Part shown: positions 10,473 to 19,389 of the stretch, piece by piece
Position numbering within the stretch: position 1 is the stretch's first letter
How the letters are laid out: every line of letters begins with the position of its first letter
Assembly: GCA_019918135.1 (NCBI GenBank)
Contig: WBZZ01002578.1
Location: forward strand, 130,001-194,000
Length of the DNA stretch: 64,000 nucleotides
Source: Paulinella micropora
Lineage: Eukaryota; Cercozoa; Imbricatea; Euglyphida; Paulinellidae
Reading direction: 5' to 3'
The notes under the pieces: generated by a model
Told to the model about the DNA's origin: nothing
The model's input: the letters and a program-made list of their open reading frames with translations, nothing else
The model's database searches: none
Translations under genes and position numbers: made by a program

Positions 10473-11315
10473 GAGAGGATCAGAAGACAGTTAAGACTTA
10501 AGATTCAAGGGGGAGCTAGTTAGTAAATGGAGCAACAAAAAGAAGTATGTAATTGTGGCAGAAAGGGCAAATGCAGAGATAAAAGTGAAAAAGCAAAAGT
10601 GAAGGGAACAAAAGGAAGAGAGAGAGAGAGAGAGAGAGAGAGCCACAAACAAATAGGAGAAGGACAAGCAAGCAGGCAAAACAGCAAACGAGGAGAAAGT
10701 GACTGAAACGCAGGACACCAAGACAGGCGCGAGAGCCAGGGAGACTCGAGATACCCGGTTCCCATCACCCTCACGCTTTTATGTAGACTCACAAGGGGAG
10801 GTAGCACCGTTCAGCTCAGAGACAGCACAGTGAAGCAGGGACACGTCGCGGGCGAGTGCCCAAACTTTATGGGGAACAATTATCCGGGACGTGCCACCCA
10901 TCCAGGCGAGCGATACAGGCCATCCCCTCAACGAGAGCCCACAGCAATACAAAACCAAAACGAGAAGTGGCGAAGAAAGGGCAGGAAAATATGAGACAGC
11001 TAACATAAGGATTAGCAAGCCAAAGAAAGAAAATCGAGAGGAAACAAATAGTTGTGAAGAAAGGAAGGGCAGAAGCAACAAGAGGAGGCAAGTAGCAAGG
11101 ACGAAATGCACTCCAGTTAAGAAAAAGAAACAGGAAGAAATATAAAGTGGCGATCAGTGTGGGACTCGAAAAACTCTACCCACTAACAAGGTCCGCCAAA
11201 ATTAGCCCGAAGGCCCCCAAAATCATGACGACCCGAAAAAAAAAAACGAAAAAAGTACTTACGCACGATCGATAATATATGTATATATATATACATATAC
11301 ATATATATATATTTG

Positions 11316-11352
<37 letters not shown>

Positions 11353-11719
11353 AGGGAGAGAAAGAAGAAAGAAAGAGATAGAGATGGAGAGAGATTGAGA
11401 GGACAAGAAGGAAAAAAAAGATCGATTGATTTTCTTCTCTGTAAAACGTTTCAAGTACTATTTAGAAAGAAAAAAAAACCTATCTGCCCGTGCTGATCTT
11501 GAAAAATAAGCCCTGCGCTTCTGCAAATTGGAGAAATGTTTCCTCGCACAGCACAACCTAGAGCAGTTCGAGCTGGCGAGAACGTGACGCCCCTGACGTC
11601 GAGCGCGCACGCCAGAACGCTCTACTCGCTGAAGGCGCTAATCTTCCTCTGACATGCCCACCCATTCATTCTTACGGGCTGGCCTTGTCGACCTATCAAA
11701 AGAACGGCCACCCGACCCA
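8854..11719. other. Long AT- and GA-rich stretch, no recognised gene (unit 1)
   Basis: Contents in order: AT-rich (8854-9170); purine-rich GGGA/GAAA (9200-9360); two (GA)n runs (about 9493-9535 and 9545-9579); a poly(C) run (9830-9844); AT-rich to 10010; mixed sequence with (GA)n runs at about 10442-10478 and 10617-10642; a Lys/Arg-rich open frame without ATG (about 10891-11145); a (TA)n run (11276-11313); a (GA)n run (11319-11348). The open frames are low-complexity. Equivalent stretches: 22012-24858, 35171-38019, 52285-55114. Confidence 0.5.
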
Positions 11720-12590
11720 GGACCTTAGGCTTGCTATGAATGCAAAGCCTCTTTTCCCACTCTATCTGCTCTTGAAATACATACTGACAACTCATGGACA
11801 AAACAGTGCGGGTCCGGTGCCAAGCGAAAGCAATGAATGATGGTCTTGAGAAGCAACTGTATGATGATGTGTCAAAGGTAGGTGGAATGAGCGCTTCGAT
11901 TGAGCCTCGCTTCTACAACGATGAGAATTGATGGATCGATCTGGCTATCTCCCCTCTGCGAGCATCACCTCTCCTCTACATCTTGACTGATCTTGCCGTC
12001 ACCAACCCTATCGCACCATATGTCGAAGATACGATTCGCGACGTCAATCCTGCCATCGAGAAGGGTGAAACTAAAAAAATCAACAAACACGCGGAAGGAT
12101 GCAAGCAAGCTGGCGCTGAATTCATCCCATTCGTCATGTCTAGCTTCGGAGGCTTCGGAACGCATGCTCAAGTCTTCATGAGAAACGCGGCGAGCAAGCA
12201 GCATTCCATATGCCAACAGTCTACACTACAGAGGCGTATGCACTACGGACTACACTCCAGAGGCGTATGCACTACGGATCAAGGATATCCTTCGCTTTGC
12301 ATTACCAGGCTGGAACTACATCAATTGGATATATCAACTTTGAATTACATCGCTGGAACTACATCAAGTGGATGTATCAACAGAAAAAATCCAACTGTCT
12401 ACATCCACGCAGACTACGTATACCACAGCACAAGAGACGAGCTATCAGGCTCGCCTCTGCCTTCCCTTAAGTACTCCCGTACCGGACTCGCGACGTTCTG
12501 TTGCGTTATTTGCTTTTGAGATTCTGAGCTCTTTGACCGAGACACTTTAATACTGTGAATTATTATTATCATTTCTGTTCAAAAATAGCA
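11720..12590 (+). pseudogene. LINE C-terminal fragment and 3' UTR (unit 1)
   Basis: A zinc-finger-like piece (CYECKASFPTLSALEIH, about 11732-11782) is followed, in other frames, by a segment with the pattern DLAVTNPIAPYVEDTI ... EGCKQAGAEFIPFVMSSFGGFG (about 11983-12195). That pattern is known to me from the C-terminal nuclease-like region of RT proteins of invertebrate and protist LINEs. Stops and frame changes occur near 11836 and 11930, so it is a dead 5'-truncated copy. The 3' UTR has a 29-bp direct duplication near 12219-12276 and a degenerate repeat of GCTGGAACTACATCAA. It ends in an (ATT)n tail. Confidence 0.6.
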
Positions 12591-12633
12591 TTATTATTAT
12601 TATTATTATTATGATTATTATTATTATTATTAT

Positions 12634-12930
12634 GGATACCGTGATAGCCCAGTGGTCAAGTTCTACCATCTGGGCCCTGTCGCCAGTTCGATTCCCGTCG
12701 GTGCCACCAGTAGTTTCATTGAACATACCGGTCTATTTCTGGACCAGTATTTTCATTGAACATACCGGCCCGTCTGGAAGTGTTGGAACTGCCCTTGCGG
12801 GGGTGTCATTAGAGCTTATCGTCAATTCTTCGTACTCCCCTCACGGGTGAGACGATGGAGGCGCATGTGCAGAAATGCATCAGCCATTGACAGAGAAGCA
12901 CTATTATTATTATTATTATTATTATTATTT
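12634..12930 (+). mobile_element. tRNA-like SINE, full length (unit 1)
   Basis: The head (GGATACCGTGATAGCCCAGT ...) has an A-box-like TAGCCCAGTGG and a B-box-like AGTTCGATTCC about 40 bp apart, and ends in GTGCCACCA. The body has two internal repeats of about 39 bp, then a conserved part ending CAGAGAAGCACT and an (ATT)n tail. It inserted into or beside the (ATT)n tail of the LINE to its left. Transcription would be by RNA polymerase III if the boxes work. Confidence 0.75.
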
Positions 12931-13869
12931 TGTGAAAAAAGAGAGTGAGAGAGAGAGAGCGAGACAGTCACGCATGGCATCCCACAATGCAGCATACTCT
13001 CCACTACATTCTTCCTCCTATATATCAATGATATAATCAACATCATACAACAAGGAACAGTATACATACGCAGACGAAACAACACTAATAATAACCGCTA
13101 AAAATACAAAAAACCTACCAGTAAAAACACAAACAGAAAAACAAAATAAATAAATTACTTCCACTCCAACAACCTAGCACCAAACCCAACAAAAACAACA
13201 TATACAACCTTAATAAAACATAATATCACAATAAAAATAAATAACCATACCCTAGAACAACGCCAGCATGCAAAACTCCTGGGCATAACACCACAACACA
13301 ACCTCCGATATAACCAACAAATCAACAACATAATCCACAAACTCCAGCCCACCATCAACTCCCTCCTGTACGCAAAAAATTCCTTGACATAAAAACGATG
13401 AAACAACTATACTATACGCACATATACCCACACCTCATACAAAACATCTCCATCTGAGGTCATGACAACAAAAAGAAATACATACAACCGCTCATAAAAA
13501 TGCACGCAAAAAAAAATCAGAATAAACGCAAAAACACACTACCGAGCACACACCAAACCACTACTAAACCAACTCCAACTACTCGACATCACACACATTT
13601 ATACCCTCCGTATATGCATAGAAAACCATCCATTTATATACCCCAACAAGAACCTCAACAGACCACTCCACAACACCTTTACCTCTATCAACAACATCCA
13701 CTCATACAAAACTCAACAAAAAAACAGCCTATTTATTAATCACAAAGACCCATACCTAACCAAAATCTTTGCAACAAAATGGAAATCAATCCAAATAACA
13801 GACATAACATCAATCAAATTATTCAAAAAGGCGTTAATGACATACCTACTACAACACCAACAAACATAA
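12931..13869 (+). pseudogene. Decayed LINE reverse transcriptase fragment (unit 1)
   Basis: RT motifs can be read across frames: GIPQCSILS (box B) with FLLYINDI near 12975-13035, and YADETT (the YADD box with a changed second Asp) near 13069. Thumb-like residues follow (KLLGITPQHNLRYNQQINNI), then a C-terminal part in which TYRAHTKPLLNQLQLL and INHKDPYLTKIFATKWKSI resemble jockey/CR1-type LINE ends. Many stops and frame changes. The strand has unusually few G and T. It is followed by a (GAA)n run (about 13911-13950). Confidence 0.7.
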
Positions 13870-13959
13870 TAACATATACAAACGCGCCAAAAAAAAAAAA
13901 AAAAAAAAAAAGAAGAAGAAGAAGAAGAAGAAGAAGAAGAAGAAGAAGGAAGAAAACAA

Positions 13960-14762
13960 AAAAAAGAAAAAACCAGACCCCCCTCTTGTTTTCTACTTGG
14001 AGAAGACCTCCGACTCAGCCGACGTATAATAAATAATATGGTCATTCACACCTCCACTTATGTACATAGTATATCCTCATACTAAAAAATACAAGACAGC
14101 ATAACTTATATAAGAAATAGATCATATACTATACAACCTACATGAACGTAAGTTCAAATATTAATAATATTAATATAGAGCCGTATACGTAGATCGGATT
14201 AATATTAATATACATACGCCAAGACGCCGAACTTAAAACATAGGTTTCCACCTATGATAAAGGTATAACCTACTAGCTATACTTCACGTGGACGTTCCTT
14301 GAGTCCAATTGTACAATTGTTCTCTTAGTAAAAGCGAAGAAGAAGAGAAGAAGAGAGAGAGTATGTGAGAGATAGAGAGAAAGAGAAAGAAAATATATTT
14401 TTTTCGAGTCAGGCCCCTAAGAATTCAATAATGGCAGGCTAGGCCAAAGTAAACCTGAGAAAAAAGAGACAAAAGAGATGACAGGGGCAAGCAAAGAGAG
14501 TCCAAAAGGAAAGACCACAACAGAATATAACACGCATCCCAAACGGCTCCAGCCCAAAACCTAGTTAGAACCAGTGTTTTCCTTGAGGAAAGGTTGGCCA
14601 AAGTGACACGTCCGGTACCATAATACCATTCCGGCTACACACACCCGCTATTACGGAGCTTCTTCTTTCTCCTTTGCTGTTTTCTTGCTTGCTTTCTTCC
14701 TGCAGCTTCTCTCCTCATGACACAAAACAAGAATAAGAGATCTAACAAGTAGTAACAAGATC
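13960..14762. other. Spacer without recognised gene (unit 1)
   Basis: AT-rich with symmetrical TATTAATAATATTAATATA words near 14160-14210, purine-rich near 14335-14395, then mixed sequence. A block of about 95 bp present in units 2-4 is missing near 14478. Equivalent spacers: 27091-27924, 40235-41129, 57493-58393. Nothing recognised. Confidence 0.5.
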
Positions 14763-14868
14763 AAGAACAAGAGAAGAACAAGAACAAGAATTCTTGTTCT
14801 TGTTCTTGTTCTTGTTCTTGTTCTTGTTCTTGTTCTTGATTCTTTGTTCTTGATTGTTTGTTCTTGTT
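14763..14868. repeat. (TTCTTG)n microsatellite with hairpin (unit 1)
   Basis: An inverted CAAGAACAAGAA arm is followed directly by TTCTTGTTCTTG repeats, so a long perfect hairpin can form around position 14791. Repeat number differs among units (27925-28031, 41130-41235, 58394-58506). It ends at the (TAA)n tail of the reverse SINE. Confidence 0.85.
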
Positions 14869-14887
14869 TAATAATAATAATAATAAT

Positions 14888-14933
<46 letters not shown>

Positions 14934-15070
14934 GTGCTTCTCTGTCAATGGCTGATGCATTTCTGCACATGCGTCTCCATCGTCTCACCCGTGAGGGTAG
15001 TACGAAGAATTGACGATAGGCTCTAATGACACCCCCGCAAGGGCAGTTCCAACACTTCCAGACGGGCCGG

Positions 15071-15072
<2 letters not shown>
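14869..15072 (-). mobile_element. SINE, reverse, 5'-truncated (unit 1)
   Basis: Minus-strand copy of the 3' part of the SINE; its tail is the (TAA)n at the left. It stops at CCGGTAT and passes into a second (TAA)n array (15072-15141). It lacks the tRNA-like head. Confidence 0.8.

Positions 15073-15141
<69 letters not shown>
15072..15141. repeat. (TAA)n microsatellite (unit 1)
   Basis: About 23 triplets between the truncated SINE and a short X fragment. Equivalent 28235-28295 in unit 2 and 42481-42562 in unit 3. Confidence 0.95.
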
Positions 15142-15142
<1 letters not shown>

Positions 15143-15328
15143 TGAAATAATGAGGGCAAGATTGCACTAAGCCGAGGTTATTCCGCAGTCCCAGCAATCA
15201 TTAGCAGGTTTGATGTGCATAGGCCGGACGATCCTAGACGGAGTTGTTGAATTCGTTGTTGGTAGTCGATGTATCTGTGTTAAATTGTATATGGCTCGGG
15301 GGTTGTAGCCGGGGGGATTAGTGGCTAA
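15142..15328. other. X-element fragment and spacer (unit 1)
   Basis: 15151-15199 matches the inside of the X element (GAGGGCAAG ... CCGCAGTCCCAGCAA). The rest is unassigned. Equivalent pieces: about 28304-28490 and 42567-42749. Confidence 0.6.
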
Positions 15329-15846
15329 TCATGGTTGCAAGTGCCATTCCATAGGCGGGTCTTCCCCTCGGGGGGAGTTGGGGTCTTTTGGATTATACGG
15401 GGGATCAATTCTCATGCAGTCTTTGTTCCAGGTCAGTCGAATACAATCTCCTGATGCATTTGCGTGTATACGTATAGATTGGTCCATTTTGACTAGCCAT
15501 TCGTCTGTTCGGGTTGTGGCTTCTACTAGATACACGACGTGACGTGAGGTGTAAGTAAGATATCTGGTTTCCAGGAGAGGTCGTCTGCTCGCAGCTCGCT
15601 GGCTAAAGTTGCTGCTGGGTGTATGCGGCCTTGTCGGCATGTTTCCCCTTGTTCCCCGAGGGGCGTCCATGCGAGGGCGATGTCGATGTCAGGTGGGATG
15701 GAAGCGGGTTTACCTCCTTCGGCGATGACCAACATATGGTTGGGCTGTTGGGTGTGGTCTAGGTCTTGTTCAAGTGCTAGGCGTTGTTTTAGGACGTGTC
15801 TGGAGCCTCAGGCTGCGTGTCGGTGGTTGATGGCTTGTAGGTATTC
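15329..15846 (-). pseudogene. Unrecognised minus-strand coding-like sequence split by the CACTA insertion (unit 1)
   Basis: Two overlapping minus frames look coding by composition: 15526-15735 (IDIALAWTPLGEQG ...) and 15329-15670 (... VYLVEATTRTDEWLVKMDQS ... ending MEWHLQP). The change of frame lies near 15545. Upstream the first frame is open through YLQAINHRHAA to the CGG target site, with one TGA in between. Removing the CACTA element in thought, the flank beyond it reads on in the same frame (MTSMSKLHPP), so the transposon may interrupt an older gene or mobile-element ORF. No domain recognised. Confidence 0.4.
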
Positions 15847-15867
15847 CGGCACTATGGCTTCAAAACA

Positions 15868-16480
15868 AATCTCGGACAGGGGTCAAATCTCGTAAACCCC
15901 ATAGACGGTAAGTCTCGGTAAGGCCCCCAAAATGTAGTTAACTTGGATTTTTGCTCAGATTTCTGAGATAATATTACAACCTATGCATTTCATCGCGTTA
16001 AACGCAAAAAAATTGCGTTTAAGGCGATTTTGATCTCGGAATCCGCGTTTTCACGGCAGTCGGGCCCCCGATTTTATCTCGGACGTCAAGTATTTATCCC
16101 GATAATATCTTGACAAGGACATAAAATCCCGATGCAAGATTATTTCACGAATCGAGATCAAAATTTCGAATTACAAGTTTTTATCTTAAAATTCCGGTAT
16201 AATATGTCGGCGTCAAGTTTAAATCTAGTAAAAATAGATTTTATCTCAAAATTTGAGTTATAATCTCCTAGTCGATATTTTACCTCTTACGAAGAAATCT
16301 TGGATGATAGGTAAAAACTCGAAGACCGGATATAAACTTGGAAATTTAGATAAAATCCCGTAGCACAAGATATTTATCTTGTTTTACAAGATTTTATCTA
16401 GTTTGCCGACATTTAATCTAAACATCCTGCATAAAATCTCAGCTTTCCAGATATAATCTTGAAGTTCGTATTAAAATCGT
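15868..16480. repeat. Left subterminal array of palindromic sites
   Basis: About 600 bp of short degenerate sites built on ATCTTG/CAAGAT or ATCTCG/CGAGAT half-sites, for example ATCTTGTTTTACAAGAT near 16377. Spacing is irregular at roughly 15-30 bp. Equivalent arrays are at about 29030-29640, 43290-43900 and, inverted, 63260-63870. In known CACTA elements such arrays bind the element-encoded TNPA-type protein; here that role is inferred. Confidence 0.75.
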
Positions 16481-16751
16481 ATGTATTTATTAAAGTACCG
16501 TTAACACGAAGTTCGTTGTACAAAAATTTAAATTGCAATTGACAATTTAATTGTCTGCTCACGTTTGCTTTAATTTATCAGTCAGATAGTATAGAGGTTT
16601 TCAGTCACTGTGATGGTTCACTTCCTCTCTTTTCCTCCGGAAGTAGCAGGCGCGCCGCGCTTGAGAGAGTCGAGCTGGGCGCAAGTGCAACAGCATCTTA
16701 GGCTATCTGATCGATTTATTAGTTTCCACGTAAATTAAGCAACTGATTTTT

Positions 16752-17522
16752 TTAAAAAATGGAGTGAATGACAGCTGTATACGGATTTGAACTCTCATGG
16801 CTTTTCGTAAATAAAATACGGGGTTTTCCTTTCCTAAAGTCCACATTGGAAGTATATGCTAAGTGTAGAATAGGTGGCTCTTTGGGAATATGCCCGTCTG
16901 CGAAGGCAAGGTTTCCCAAAAACTGAACTTCATGTGATGTTGGATATGTGAAGCCTTCCTCCAAAGTGGAGCGAGGCTTGACATGTTCAACAAAATATGA
17001 ATTAGGCCAACCGTCTACCCTTTTCAAAAAAACATTCTATAGCTACCCAAGTCCCACTCCGTAAACCTGCAGACAAAACATACAATTACTACCTGCGTCA
17101 ATGTATACATTACAAAGCAAGCAAGCAATAACGTACTATGAAAGATAAAGAACATTAGCCTGTGACCTTCTAGACCTTACGCCTGCCTTTTCCTTGCACC
17201 GGATCCGGAGCACTTCATTGCTTTCAATTCTCCTTCGAATTCACCTCGCTTTCGAACATGCATATGTACAGTGCACAAACAGGACGGAAGCTTTAAGCTC
17301 AAGAAATGTAGGGTGCATGCTTGTATACAGCAGTGCTTACCAGAAAGCACTAGTTTGGGCGGTTTTGCACGCTGATCCGGGATCCTTCTAGTCCTTCGAA
17401 TTCTTGGCGGCCGAACGTGCCCTCGAGCTCGCACGATACTCTCTAGGCGAACCATGCGCAGTGCATGCACGTGGTGCTTTTGTCTTGGGCGGTGGAGGTG
17501 GTGCTTTTCTCTTGGGCGGCAT
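16752..17522 (-). pseudogene. Unrecognised small gene inside the CACTA element (copy 2)
   Basis: An ATG at 17522 opens a 44-codon frame (MPPKRKAPPPPPK...) that is basic and nuclear-localisation-like, ending in TAG at 17388-17390. Beyond it the frame stays open to a donor-like GTAAGC at 17340. A second open piece ends at a donor-like GTAAGG at 17180, with an acceptor-like CTGCAG at 17067 giving a 114-bp candidate intron. The last piece (16752 to about 17027) encodes 91 residues containing EHVKPRSTLEEG and ending HSIF, without any family I recognise. The frame at the acceptor and the last frame disagree by one base in a T-run at about 17030. A TNPA-like site-binding protein or a captured host gene are both possible; I cannot choose. 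Confidence 0.4.
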
Positions 17523-18849
17523 GGACTCCTTGAGACACCTAACGAACTCTACTTTGACACGTTTGAATACTTGCAGCCATTTTCCACCACCACGCCTAAC
17601 GACAATTAATTACAAAAATGGATTTTTCCTCCGAATCACACATATTTTATCTTGGCAACCAAGATTTTATCTTGGAAACCAAGATTGTTATCTTGTACTA
17701 CAAGTTATATCAGTCTCCAAGATTTAATTCTCAGCAAACCGTGGCACATTTTAACATTGTTGTACAAACGATATATATTAGTTTCCAAGATTTAATTCTC
17801 AATATTCAAGATTTTATCTTGACTCACAAAATTTACTACAGACATCGCGATTTTATGTTGAGTTCAAGATGTTTTTCTCGGAGTCAGAGATTTTTTTTCT
17901 TGGATACGACATATGTGTTTTTTTTTAACGAAATATGGGCAAAATCTCGAAACCGAGATTTTTATAACGTAATACAAGATTTTATCTCCGCGCACGAGAT
18001 TTACTACAAAAGTCGAGTTAATAACCTGAAGTCGTAACTTTTATCTCGAAATCCGAGATTTTTATTTCCAGCACGAGATATATGCATTTTTCAGCAAGAT
18101 CTCATGCTCCAAGATTTTATCTACGTTTCCGAGATTTTACCTCGTTTAACGAGATTTAATACAAACATCGAGTTTATCCTGAAAACAAGATTTTTTATCT
18201 CGTTTAACGAGATTTTTTATTGGATACGACATATGTTTTTTTTACAGGGAATATGGGCAAAATCTCGAAACCGAGTTTTTTATAACGTAAAACTAGATTT
18301 ACCTCTGCGCACGAGATTTACTACAAAAGTCGAGTTAATAATCTGAAGTCGTAATTTTTATCTCGAAGTCCGGGATTTTTATTCCAGCACGAGATATATG
18401 CATTTTTCAGCAAGATCTCATGCTCCGAGATTTTATCTACGTTTCCGGGATTTTACCTCGTTTAACGAGATTTAATACAAACGTCGAGTTTATAACCTGA
18501 AAACAAGATTTTTATCTCGTTTAACTAGATTTTTTCTCGACCCCGAGATATGTGCATTTATCTCGTTTCCGAGATTTTATCCCATTTCCGAGACTTTATC
18601 TCGTGCTTTAGATAAAATCTTGATAAACGCAATAAAGTCTCAATTTTTGAGATTTTAATCTCAAAATTTGAGAAACTAAATCTCGAAAACCGAGATATAG
18701 TCTTGGAGTTCGCGACAAAATCTCAAAATCAAGATTTATAAGCCGTCTGAGATTTTTTTTGAAGCCATAGTGCGGAGGGTGCAGTTTGCTCATGGAGGTC
18801 ATATGGGGCTCCGGCCGAGGCCTCCCCGCAGAAACAAACCCCGCTCCTT

Positions 18850-19389
18850 TTGAACTTGAACGAAGACTCCCCCGCACACTCCGAGCCAGGCTCACGGTGT
18901 GACTCGCCTCTTCCCGAACTGCGGGACGATCTCGAGATTTGGGAGGAGGATCCTTCTGCGGTCAGCAGAGCCGCGTCCGCAATCGGAGTCAACCGGGCAC
19001 AATCCACCCCGCGGGTCAGCAGCTCGGCCGATTCTCAGCCGGGACTAACCCCGCCGGGTGCTTCAGAAATCGCCGTTACTGACCCTTCCCACCCATATCC
19101 ACCGGCGGTTGAGGAAATTGAGCAATTCCACAGAGCTGGGGTGCCTGCGTTGTCGCTCTCACAGCATGCCGAAGCGGTCTCTCCGATTCCCTTCTCGCTG
19201 GACTCTCCAGACCGACAGCCTGGTCTACCGTCGTCGCAATTTGGTTCTGAGGCAAATACCACAGACGATGAAATTTCCCCTCAACCGGGACTTGAGTATG
19301 TAGGGCTCAAACATCCAGCTATCGCGCTCTTCATGGATGCTGATTTGTCTGTGGAGCTCCCTTCCACACCAACTTCACCTTGGCCATAG
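18850..19389 (+). CDS. Pro/Ser-rich QPGL reading frame (copy 2)
   Basis: Same 179-codon frame as at 2825-3364. Two differences change residues (Ala to Thr in EANTTDDE, Pro to Leu in EYVGLKH) and both are shared with copy 3. The proximal flank is the intact CACTA element, so the frame upstream is interrupted at the CGG target site. Confidence 0.4.
   Translation: MNLNEDSPAHSEPGSRCDSPLPELRDDLEIWEEDPSAVSRAASAIGVNRAQSTPRVSSSADSQPGLTPPGASEIAVTDPSHPYPPAVEEIEQFHRAGVPALSLSQHAEAVSPIPFSLDSPDRQPGLPSSQFGSEANTTDDEISPQPGLEYVGLKHPAIALFMDADLSVELPSTPTSPWP

Larger units (their letters stand above)
1582..17607 (+). repeat. 13.16-kb tandem unit, copy 1 (with piggyBac insert)
   Basis: First copy of the large tandem unit. 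Without the 2,864-bp piggyBac plus target duplication it is 13,162 bp, within a few bases of copy 2. Order and sequence match copies 2-4 almost base for base apart from microsatellite lengths. Its left border is unlike the others: it is joined to a LINE fragment where copies 2-4 continue with the left half of the CACTA element. It shares with copy 4 the uninverted 31-bp segment at 4352-4382. Confidence 0.95.
15850..18772 (+). mobile_element. CACTA (EnSpm-like) DNA transposon, complete ends
   Basis: The element is 2,923 bp. It starts CACTATGGCTTCAAAA and ends with the inverted counterpart TTTTGAAGCCATAGTG. The terminal inverted repeat reaches about 28 bp with two or three mismatches. CGG precedes the left end (15847-15849) and follows the right end (18773-18775), giving the 3-bp target duplication typical of CACTA elements. 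Long subterminal arrays lie inside both ends (about 15868-16480 and 17630-18750). The centre holds a small minus-strand reading frame with candidate introns. I see no DDE transposase, so it is probably non-autonomous or has lost that gene. The termini, target duplication size and subterminal repeats are the classic CACTA signature; the superfamily call rests on these and not on a protein. Confidence 0.85.

Noticed and set aside
10501-10721. Zinc-knuckle-like CNCGRKGK piece near 10553
   Set aside because: The motif lacks the required histidine and last cysteine spacing, lies beside a (GA)n run and has no further retroelement domain nearby.
10891-11145. 84-aa Lys/Arg-rich frame
   Set aside because: It starts at GTG, has an upstream stop in frame and low-complexity content. 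I keep it only as part of an unassigned stretch.
12634-12720. Functional tRNA gene
   Set aside because: The T-arm and anticodon arm do not pair well, CCA is encoded, and the sequence continues into a SINE body with a simple tail.
16752-18772. Zisupton or Kolobok-type transposon
   Set aside because: These have other target duplications; the 3-bp CGG duplication with CACTA ends fits EnSpm better.
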